The notes under the pieces were generated by a model, which was not told the origin of the DNA, searched no databases, and saw only the letters and a program-made list of their open reading frames with translations. This document shows, in pieces, positions 1 to 5,740 of a stretch of DNA of 11,061 nt. The DNA comes from Pseudomonadota bacterium (GTDB taxonomy: Bacteria; Myxococcota_A; UBA796; SXON01), in NCBI GenBank assembly GCA_005776735.1, contig SXOM01000466.1, forward strand, positions 1 to 11,061, given 5' to 3'. Position 1 is the stretch's first letter, and the number at the start of each line of letters is the position of its first letter. Both the position numbers and the translations under genes were made by a program.

Positions 1-575
1 CCTTCGGCCGCGGCCTCGCGAGACGCGCCACGGAGCACGTCACGCTCGGCCTCGCGGTCGGGGTAGCCCATCGCGGTGCGGACCAGGAAACGGTCGAGCT
101 GACTGTCGGGCAGCGGCCAGGTGCCGTGGTACTCGTGCGGGTTCTGCGTGGCGATGACCAGGAACGGATCGGGCAGGGCGTGGGTGGTGCCGTCGACGCT
201 CACCGTGCCCTCGTTCATCGCCGCGAGCAGCGCGGACTGCGTGCGCGGGGTGGTGCGGTTGATCTCGTCGGCCAAGACGACGTTGGCGAAGAGCGGCCCG
301 GGCCGGAACTGCACCCGCCCGCCCTCGATGACCGAGAACCCGAGGATGTCGGCCGGGAGCAGGTCGCTCGTGAACTGGACGCGCCGGAAGCTCCCCCCGA
401 TGGCGCGGGCCAGGGCGTTGCCGAGCGTGGTCTTGCCGACGCCGGGGACGTCCTCCAACAACAGGTGCCCACCGGCGAGCACGCAGACGACGGCGAGCTC
501 GACGACCTCGGGCTTTCCGCGCACCTGCCGGGAGACGCGGCCGACGAGCGCCGCGACCGCCTCGGCGAGCTTCAT
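1..575 (-). CDS. MoxR-family AAA+ ATPase (3' part beyond the left edge)
   Basis: 191 residues are visible; the C-terminal part is cut off (MoxR proteins are usually about 310-340 aa). Reading down from ATG 575-573, the Walker A region is EDVPGVGKTT (residues 41-50, K48). Walker B is VVLADEIN (99-106, D103/E104). Sensor 1 is ATQNP (142-146), followed by the typical MoxR stretch PLPDSQLDRF (154-163). MoxR ATPases are chaperone-like AAA+ proteins that usually work with DUF58 or von Willebrand factor A proteins in assembling or activating cell-surface or enzyme complexes; such partners would lie off the left edge. The start overlaps the stop of the upstream lipoprotein gene in an ATGA arrangement (572-575), which suggests translational coupling in one operon. 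Family assignment is secure. The substrate is unknown. Confidence 0.96.
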   Translation of the reverse strand, partial: MKLAEAVAALVGRVSRQVRGKPEVVELAVVCVLAGGHLLLEDVPGVGKTTLGNALARAIGGSFRRVQFTSDLLPADILGFSVIEGGRVQFRPGPLFANVVLADEINRTTPRTQSALLAAMNEGTVSVDGTTHALPDPFLVIATQNPHEYHGTWPLPDSQLDRFLVRTAMGYPDREAERDVLRGASREAAAE

Positions 576-1009
576 TCCGTCTCGCCTTCGTACAGCCCGT
601 GGGTGTCGAGGAAGTACTGCTGGCCGACGGCGATCGCCTCGTCTTCGCTGCCGACGATCTCGAACCACTCGGTGCCGGCCCAGTCGTCGTCACCGTCGAC
701 GCACGGATCGCCCTCGGCCGACTCGATCGACGCCTGGCCGAAGAGCTGCCACTTGACGTCGCCACCGTCGGTGTCCTGGCCGACGACGACCGACTGGTAG
801 GTGAGGTCGCAGCCCGTGACGGTGCCCCGGGCGAACGCGTCCTCTCCGATGTAGATGATGGCGGAGCTGGCGTCGAAGCTGAGGTAGTAGTCGAAGCTCT
901 CCGCGTAGGTGCCTTCGCCCTCCCGGGCCGAGACCTCGACCGTGAAGTGCTGCGATTCGGCGGGGATCTTCGAGGTCTCGCACGCGAGGAGGAGAAGGAA
1001 CGACAGCAC
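572..1009 (-). CDS. small predicted lipoprotein upstream of MoxR
   Basis: 145 aa, starting at GTG 1009-1007. On the coding strand GGAG lies 5 nt before this start. The N terminus reads MLSFLLLLAC, an extremely short signal sequence ending in a lipobox-like LLAC, so lipidation is predicted at Cys10. There is no basic n-region. The mature part is acidic and soluble, rich in Asp, Glu, Ser and Tyr, with further cysteines near the middle (GCDL) and in the C-terminal half (DPCVDGDDD). I do not recognise the domain. It looks like a small beta-rich exported protein. The gene overlaps the MoxR ATPase gene by 4 nt, so the two are probably translated together. Whether the ATPase acts on this protein cannot be read from the sequence. 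The coding call rests on the RBS, the lipobox and the ATGA junction. Confidence 0.85.
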   Translation of the reverse strand: MLSFLLLLACETSKIPAESQHFTVEVSAREGEGTYAESFDYYLSFDASSAIIYIGEDAFARGTVTGCDLTYQSVVVGQDTDGGDVKWQLFGQASIESAEGDPCVDGDDDWAGTEWFEIVGSEDEAIAVGQQYFLDTHGLYEGETE

Positions 1010-1028
1010 GCTGGCTCCAGGCGGGCAC

Positions 1029-1037
1029 AGGGTATCA
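1029..1037 (-). promoter_or_regulatory. possible extended -10 promoter for the lipoprotein-MoxR operon
   Basis: The minus strand reads TGATACCCT, which fits an extended -10 (TGn plus TACCCT) 19 nt before the GTG start. The same TACCCT hexamer serves as the proposed -10 at 9254-9259. There is no convincing -35 at 17 nt, so this is weaker than the plus-strand promoters. Confidence 0.3.
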
Positions 1038-1077
1038 CCGGCACCCGCCGAATGGGGAGCCGCGCACGCCCCCGAAG

Positions 1078-1096
1078 CGTCAAACCTGCGTTGACG
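1078..1096. repeat. inverted repeat overlapping a -35 box
   Basis: The sequence is CGTCAA-N7-TTGACG with perfect 6-bp arms at 1078-1083 and 1091-1096. It lies in the divergent promoter region, and the right arm is exactly the -35 hexamer of the plus-strand promoter. It could be an operator for a dimeric regulator, or a chance result of the TTGACG hexamer. Confidence 0.4.
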
Positions 1097-1119
1097 AAGG
1101 GGGTGTCGGCGCCTACATT
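1091..1119 (+). promoter_or_regulatory. sigma70-type promoter of the STAND-SDR operon
   Basis: TTGACG at 1091-1096, a 17-nt spacer, then TACATT at 1114-1119. The -35 differs from consensus at one position and the spacing is ideal. Transcription would start near 1126, leaving a leader of about 20 nt that holds the GGGAG ribosome binding site (1136-1140) before the TTG start. An equivalent promoter with the same -35 and spacing occurs at 9231-9259. Confidence 0.65.
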
Positions 1120-1145
1120 GGCGCGCCGTTCGCCTGGGAGCCCCT

Positions 1146-3656
1146 TTGGCCGAGTCCGTCTACGTCGCCCGTCCTTCCGATCTCTCCACCCTCCAGGGGC
1201 ACTACGCCGCCGCCCGCGGCGGCACCTCGCGCACCGTCGTGCTCGAAGGGGCGCTCGGGTCCGGCAAGCGGGTGCTCGTGTCCGAGATGCTGCGGCTCTT
1301 GCCGAAGGACGACGACGTGCTGGTCGTGCGCGTCCCCCTCACCGAGGACATGGATGGCGACGCCGCGATGAAGGCGCTCTACGCGGGCCTGTGCGGCGCG
1401 CTGTACCGCGACGCCGCTCTCCGCGGGAAGATCGAGCTGGTGCTCGCCGGTCAGCTCCCCCAGTACGGCAAGCGCCAGCAGAGCTGGTTCCAGGTCTTCG
1501 TCGACGGCGTCAAGAAGAACGTCCCCGAACCGGGCGCCGAGAAGATGCAGCTCGCCGTCCCGGCCGACGATCCGCTCGCCGCCTTCGCGGAGATCATCGC
1601 CGCCATCTCCAAGAAGATGCCCACGGTCCTCGAAGTGCAGAACGTGAGCGTGGTCCACTCGCTCGCGCTCACCGCGATGCTCGACGGTCTGTTGGAGCTC
1701 CGCGGCGGCGAAGGCCACCTGCTCCTGGTGCTCGGCACCGACCCGGTCGACGAGGTGGGCCGGGCGTGGATGCCGGCGCCCTGGCTCGAGCTGCTCGACC
1801 GCCGCAAGGAGCTCCTGGTCCACCAGGTGATGGAGCCGTGGACGGGCGACGACGTCGCCGCCTACGCCGCTTCGCGCGGGGTCACCGTCGCCAACCCGGC
1901 GCGGCTGGCCGAGCTCGCGGCTGGGCGCCCGGGCTTCATCGGCGAGCTGATCGACCACCTCCAGGCCACCGGCAAGCTCGACGACGCGCTCGAAGGCAAC
2001 CTCCTCTCGCTCATCCCGACCGCGCTCGACGAAGACGAGCTCGACGAGCCGCCGGCCCAGCGCAAAGAAGGCGACCGCAAGTACGCCACCGCCGCCGATG
2101 CCGATCGTGTCTTCCACCTCGCCGCGCTCCTGGGTGTCCAGTTCCCCTCGGGCCTGGTGGCCGACATGGCGGGCCTCGACCGCGACAGCGTCGACGACAT
2201 CATGGACGCCGCGGGGGGCCTCGTGAAGGAGGACCAGTTCCACCAGGGCTTCGGCACCTGGCTCTACCAGTTCCACAAGCCGCTGTTCCGCGAGGCGGTG
2301 GTACTCGCACACCAGAGCGACGAGGACAAGGAGATCGCCCGCCGCGTGGGCCTGTTCATGGAGCGCGTGCTCGTGCCCCGCGGCTACCTGTTCATGGTCA
2401 AGACCGCGCGCCTGTACGCGGAGTACGGCGTGGGCAACCGCGCGAACATGCTCCGCAGCATGGCGCTCGGCCAGGAGTCGCCGCAGACCTGGGCGATGAT
2501 CTACGACACGGTCAAGCACTTCTCGCAGGTGGCGTGGTCCGACCCGCTTCGGCGCACGGTGTACCTCAACATCGTCGAGCGCATGGTGAGCGCGGGCCAG
2601 GTCGAACAGACCGAGACGCTCATCACCGAGGCGCTCCAGTGGGCCACGACCAAGGAGGACCGCAACCTCCAGGCGTGGTTGTTGTTCGCCGGTAGCCGTC
2701 TCGACTTCCGCCGGGGCGACATGTACCGCGCCCGCGACCGGGCCAAGGACGCGGCCAAGCTCTACGCCGCCAACGACGACAAGCTCAAGCTCGCCGAGAT
2801 CGAGAACCACCTCGGCGGGATCGAGCTGCAGGAGGGCAACCCGAACGCGGCGATGGACCACATCCGGCGCGCGCTCGAGTTCGCCAACGAGCCGCCGATC
2901 CAGGCCACCGCCGAGTACCTGCGCGGCCTCATCGCGCGTCGCGCCGGCCGCCACCAGGAAGCCTCCGACCACTTCAAGAAGGCCAACGAGCTGGCGGGAC
3001 AGCTCAACATGGCCCCCCTCGCGCTCGAGGCCGGGTTCCACTTCGGCGAGTCGCTCCTGCTCGCGCAGCAGGCCGGCAAGGCCGCCGACGTGCTCGCCCG
3101 CGTCGCCCAGATCGCCAACCAGCTCCAGAACCCGGTGCGCGAACGTTCGGCCGCGGCGCTCTTGGCCCAGGCCCAGGCGCAGCTCCGCAACTACGAAGCG
3201 GCCCTGCAGATGGCCAACCGCACGCTGCAGCTCACGCAGTCGCTCAAGTTCGACAAGTTCCTGCCCATCGACATCTACAACGTCGCGTTCTACAACCTGC
3301 AGCTCAACCGGAACACCGAGGCCGCCTCGTTGTTCGGGAAGGCGCGGGACCGCGCGTCGGGCATGGACGCGCGCTTCCTGAAGGACCTCAGCTTCAACGC
3401 CGGGCTCGCCTTCGCGCGCATCGGCGAGCGGCAGAGCGCTGAGACCGCGTTCACCGAGGCGATCAACCACGCCCGCGCGACCAAGGACCCCAAGCGCCAG
3501 GTCGTCGCCGCCGAGAACCTCGCCGGCGTCGTGGCCGGCCGGGACAAGGCCGCCGCGGTGCGCATCCTCAACGACGCGTTGGGGTGGGCCGACCAGGCGG
3601 GCCTCAAGGAAGAGCGCAAGGGCATCCGCAAGAAGCTCGACGAGCTCGGCGGCTGA
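1146..3656 (+). CDS. STAND-like signalling ATPase with degenerate P-loop and C-terminal TPR array
   Basis: 836 aa. The start is TTG 1146, with GGGAG 5 nt upstream; the first in-frame ATG (residue 48) would cut off the P-loop. An N-terminal NTPase-like domain spans about residues 5-290. Its Walker A is GALGSGKR (35-42), with Arg where Ser/Thr is expected. The Walker B strand is TVLEVQNVS (160-168), with Gln-Asn where acidic residues are usual. A sensor-like strand LLLVLGTDP (192-200) follows. Residues 322-390 resemble the winged-helix segment of MalT-type and adenylate-cyclase-associated STAND proteins: an LAALLG stretch, then YQFHKPLFREAVV (374-386), matching their usual YxFxHxLxREA signature. 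From about 480 to the end it is TPR-like helical repeats. There is no membrane segment and no DNA-binding or cyclase domain. It is probably a cytoplasmic scaffold or sensor of unknown ligand. The SDR gene begins 1 nt after its stop. Confidence 0.88.
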   Translation: MAESVYVARPSDLSTLQGHYAAARGGTSRTVVLEGALGSGKRVLVSEMLRLLPKDDDVLVVRVPLTEDMDGDAAMKALYAGLCGALYRDAALRGKIELVLAGQLPQYGKRQQSWFQVFVDGVKKNVPEPGAEKMQLAVPADDPLAAFAEIIAAISKKMPTVLEVQNVSVVHSLALTAMLDGLLELRGGEGHLLLVLGTDPVDEVGRAWMPAPWLELLDRRKELLVHQVMEPWTGDDVAAYAASRGVTVANPARLAELAAGRPGFIGELIDHLQATGKLDDALEGNLLSLIPTALDEDELDEPPAQRKEGDRKYATAADADRVFHLAALLGVQFPSGLVADMAGLDRDSVDDIMDAAGGLVKEDQFHQGFGTWLYQFHKPLFREAVVLAHQSDEDKEIARRVGLFMERVLVPRGYLFMVKTARLYAEYGVGNRANMLRSMALGQESPQTWAMIYDTVKHFSQVAWSDPLRRTVYLNIVERMVSAGQVEQTETLITEALQWATTKEDRNLQAWLLFAGSRLDFRRGDMYRARDRAKDAAKLYAANDDKLKLAEIENHLGGIELQEGNPNAAMDHIRRALEFANEPPIQATAEYLRGLIARRAGRHQEASDHFKKANELAGQLNMAPLALEAGFHFGESLLLAQQAGKAADVLARVAQIANQLQNPVRERSAAALLAQAQAQLRNYEAALQMANRTLQLTQSLKFDKFLPIDIYNVAFYNLQLNRNTEAASLFGKARDRASGMDARFLKDLSFNAGLAFARIGERQSAETAFTEAINHARATKDPKRQVVAAENLAGVVAGRDKAAAVRILNDALGWADQAGLKEERKGIRKKLDELGG

Positions 3657-3657
3657 G

Positions 3658-4566
3658 TTGGCGTACGGCGAGGCCGACATCCCCGATCAGCGCGGTCGCC
3701 TCGCGATCGTGACCGGGGGCAGCGGCGGGCTCGGCTGGGAGACGGCGCGGATGCTCGCCAAGGCCGGCGCCCACGTGGTGATCGCCGCGCGTTCGCCCAC
3801 CAAGGCCGCGGACGCGGTCGCGCGGCTGCGCGCGGTCGTCCCCGACGCGTCGGTCGAGGTGCAGGCGCTCGACCTCGCCTCCTTGGCCAACGTGCGTGAG
3901 TTCTGTGCACGGTGGGCCGAAGGCGGCCGCACGATCGACCTGCTCATCAACAACGCGGGCATCATGGCCGTGCCCCACGGACGCTCCCCGGAGGGGTTCG
4001 AGTTGCAGCTCGCGACCAACCACCTCGGGCACTTCGCGCTCACGATGGGGCTCTGGCCGTCGTTGGCGCCCCGCGCGGGCACCCGGGTGGTCAACGTCTC
4101 CAGCGGGATGCACCACACCGGCCGCATCCGGTTCGACGACCTCGACGGCGACCGCGGGTACTCCCCGTGGCCCTGGTACGGCCAGAGCAAGCTGGCGAAC
4201 CTCCTCTTCACCCTCGAGCTCGACCGCCGCCTGCGCGCCGCCGGCTCGCCGATCGGGGCGCTGGCCGCCCACCCCGGCTACGCCGCGACCGAGCTCCAGG
4301 GCCGCACCGGCAACGCGTTGTGGTCCGGCGTGATGGGGGTCGGCAACGCGATCTTCGCCCAGTCCGCCGCCGCGGGCGCGCTGCCCACGGTGCGCGCCGC
4401 CGTCGACCCCGCCGCGGAGTCCGGCCAGTACTGGGGCCCGGGGGTGCTGGGGTGGTTCGGTGCCCCGGCGCTCTCGTCGCGCTCGGCCGCGTCGCGCGAC
4501 GCCGCGGTCGCCGCGAAGTTGTGGGAGGTGTCCGAAACGCGCACCGGGACCCGCTGGCCGGCGTGA
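3658..4566 (+). CDS. short-chain dehydrogenase/reductase (retinol-dehydrogenase-like SDR)
   Basis: 302 aa classical to extended-length SDR. It shows the Rossmann dinucleotide motif TGGSGGLG (19-26), NNAG (98-101), the structural Asn in NHLG (121-124), the catalytic-region serines in VSSG (147-150) and the YxxxK pair Y174/K178 in YGQSKLAN. AARS after the second strand, with Arg45, suggests NADP(H) preference; this is inference. The long insert after the Ser strand and the HPGY segment resemble the retinol dehydrogenase/WW-oxidoreductase-like SDR branch, which oxidises or reduces varied alcohols and ketones. The substrate cannot be named. The start is TTG 3658, 1 nt after the TGA of the STAND gene and without a strong RBS, so termination-reinitiation coupling is likely. 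The N-terminal ADIPDQRGR stretch is typical of this SDR branch and supports the start. Confidence 0.95.
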   Translation: MAYGEADIPDQRGRLAIVTGGSGGLGWETARMLAKAGAHVVIAARSPTKAADAVARLRAVVPDASVEVQALDLASLANVREFCARWAEGGRTIDLLINNAGIMAVPHGRSPEGFELQLATNHLGHFALTMGLWPSLAPRAGTRVVNVSSGMHHTGRIRFDDLDGDRGYSPWPWYGQSKLANLLFTLELDRRLRAAGSPIGALAAHPGYAATELQGRTGNALWSGVMGVGNAIFAQSAAAGALPTVRAAVDPAAESGQYWGPGVLGWFGAPALSSRSAASRDAAVAAKLWEVSETRTGTRWPA

Positions 4567-4618
4567 ACGGCGCAACACCCGGGGCCGGTGGCGGCTCGTG
4601 CGCGCGAGGGTGCTCGCC

Positions 4619-5194
4619 ATGTCCCCACCGCCGGTTCGTCTCCTCACGCTGCTGGCCGTCTTCGTCGGGTACGCCGCCTGGGCGGCGGAGCCCACCGCCG
4701 CGCCCACCCCGGACGAAGCTGCGCTGCTGCGCGCCGACGCCGCGGCCCGCCTCCTGGCCAAGACCCTGAAGGATCGCGTCGTCGAGGAGCTCGGCCGCGG
4801 TGGTGCGCCGGCGGCGCTCGCGGCCTGCAACACCGACGCCGCCGCGCTGACGGCAGGGGTGACCGCGGAGAGCGGGGTGCGCGTCGGGCGGAGCTCGTTG
4901 CGGCTGCGCAACCCCGCGAACGCCTCCCCCGATTGGGTACGGGCGTGGCTGTCGGCGCAAGGGGAGGTCCCGGCCGCGGCGGTCGCTCCGTATCGGGCGG
5001 TGGTCGACGGCAAAGCCCGCATCGTCAGGCCGATCGCGGTCGAGGCGCCGTGCCTGTTGTGCCACGGTCCCCGCGAAGGCCTCGCGCCGGCGGTGCTTAC
5101 CGAGCTTCAACTTAGGTATCCAGACGATCGGGCGACCGGGTACGGCGTCGGCGACCTGCGAGGCGCGCTCTGGGCCGAGGTGCCGGTACACTGA
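4619..5194 (+). CDS. periplasmic DUF3365 (Tll0287-like) c-type haem protein
   Basis: 191 aa from ATG 4619, with GAGGG (4606-4610) 8 nt upstream. A signal peptide of about 22 residues ends in AWA before AEP, so export to the periplasm is predicted. The rest is a DUF3365 domain: a helical start, a conserved Cys70 followed by Asn-Thr, the hallmark RSSLRLRNPAN (91-101), then the haem-c attachment motif CLLCH (145-149) and the closing YPDDRATGY with VGDLRGA. Family members bind haem c and occur alone or as sensor domains in front of signalling modules. This one stands alone. It follows the SDR gene by 52 nt and is probably in the same transcript, but its own RBS allows independent translation. Its role could be redox or gas sensing or electron transfer; the sequence does not decide. 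Confidence 0.93.
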   Translation: MSPPPVRLLTLLAVFVGYAAWAAEPTAAPTPDEAALLRADAAARLLAKTLKDRVVEELGRGGAPAALAACNTDAAALTAGVTAESGVRVGRSSLRLRNPANASPDWVRAWLSAQGEVPAAAVAPYRAVVDGKARIVRPIAVEAPCLLCHGPREGLAPAVLTELQLRYPDDRATGYGVGDLRGALWAEVPVH

Positions 5195-5207
5195 GCGCCC
5201 GGACGGG

Positions 5208-5258
5208 CGGCGCCGCGCGACCGTCCCGAAGCCGGCCGAGGCCGCCCGGCGCCGCGCG
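5208..5258. repeat. 12-nt direct repeat in an intergenic spacer
   Basis: CGGCGCCGCGCG occurs at 5208-5219 and again at 5247-5258, in the 145-nt gap between the haem protein and DUF2934 genes. The first copy sits in the palindrome GCGGCGCCGC (5207-5216). In DNA of this composition it may be chance. It may also contribute RNA structure that ends the upstream transcript. No T-tract follows. Confidence 0.3.
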
Positions 5259-5339
5259 TGTCGAGCGCAATTCCTGGGGAGTCCGGCACGGCGTCGTCAC
5301 ATTCGGCGCGATATACGCCGCGCCTCACAGGAGCTTGAC

Positions 5340-5639
5340 ATGGCCGCGAAGAAGTCCCCCGCCGACACCGGCTCGACCACCCCGGAAAAGCCGAAGCGGA
5401 ACCGCACGAAGAAGGCAGAGGCCGCCCTGTCGGTCGACGCCGGCGCGACCGCGCCCCTCGTCGGGGTGTCCACCCTCGAGATCGTCGAGGTCGCCGCGCC
5501 CGCCGCGGTCGAACCCGCCCCCGGGCCCGCCGCGCCCACCCACGCAGAGATCGCGCGCGCCGCGTACGAGCTGTGGCTCGCACGCGGCGGCACGGCCCTG
5601 CAGAACTGGCTGGAAGCCGAGCGCCGCCTCCGCGGGTAG
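5340..5639 (+). CDS. DUF2934 domain small protein
   Basis: 99 aa from ATG 5340, with a good AGGAG (5329-5333) 6 nt upstream. The first 33 residues are basic and Lys/Ala/Pro-rich (MAAKKSP..., KPKRNRTKKAE). An Ala/Pro-rich, probably disordered linker covers about 34-66. Residues 67-99 form the DUF2934 module: HAEIARAAYELWLARGG followed by NWLEAERRLRG, matching the family pattern of an AYxLW helix and a terminal W-x-x-AE helix. The function of DUF2934 is unknown. Proteins with a basic tail plus this module are common in proteobacteria and Acidobacteria. The Lys-rich tail could bind nucleic acid, but that is inference. It is flanked by spacers of 145 and 101 nt and appears monocistronic. Confidence 0.9.
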   Translation: MAAKKSPADTGSTTPEKPKRNRTKKAEAALSVDAGATAPLVGVSTLEIVEVAAPAAVEPAPGPAAPTHAEIARAAYELWLARGGTALQNWLEAERRLRG

Positions 5640-5681
5640 GCGCGCGCCGAGCCCCCGCGCGGCGGCCGCCGGGCGCGCGCC
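5639..5681 (+). terminator. GC-rich palindromic stem-loop after the DUF2934 gene
   Basis: GGCGCGCGCC at 5639-5648 is repeated at 5672-5681. Because it is self-complementary, the two copies also pair as a 10-bp stem. Between them lies the 12-bp palindrome CGGCGGCCGCCG (5660-5671). It starts at the last base of the DUF2934 stop codon. There is no U-tract, so it is not a standard intrinsic terminator. It could stabilise the 3' end or act in a factor-assisted stop. Confidence 0.35.
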
Positions 5682-5684
5682 GGA

Positions 5685-5700
5685 CCCGATCGAGGTCGGG
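5685..5700 (+). other. small stem-loop ahead of the acyltransferase gene
   Basis: CCCGA (5685-5689) and TCGGG (5696-5700) form a 5-bp inverted repeat with a 6-nt loop, about 40 nt before the acyltransferase start. It is weak structure in GC-rich DNA, with no recognised riboswitch or leader peptide. Confidence 0.2.
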
Positions 5701-5740
5701 ACGGACGCGGCGCGCCCGCCATCGGCGTTAGAGCGCCGGG

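Noticed and set aside
599..2695. 698-codon plus-strand open frame across the minus-strand lipoprotein gene and into the STAND gene
   Set aside because: It spans a divergent promoter region, becomes Arg/Pro-rich and lacks any domain; the overlapping frames have better evidence.
1113..3680. 855-codon open frame on the minus strand opposite the STAND-TPR gene
   Set aside because: Its product is a monotonous Leu/Val/Glu/Arg/Gly mix without motifs, while the plus strand has a promoter, an RBS and recognisable domains. Long antisense frames are expected from strong GC bias at third codon positions.
3604..5022. 472-codon minus-strand open frame opposite the SDR and haem-protein genes
   Set aside because: It is Ala/Arg/Ser-rich with no domain, while the opposite strand encodes clear SDR and DUF3365 motifs.
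5298..5317. CACATT or TATACG as a -10 box for the DUF2934 gene
   Set aside because: No acceptable -35 lies 16-18 nt upstream of either, so I do not call a promoter there.
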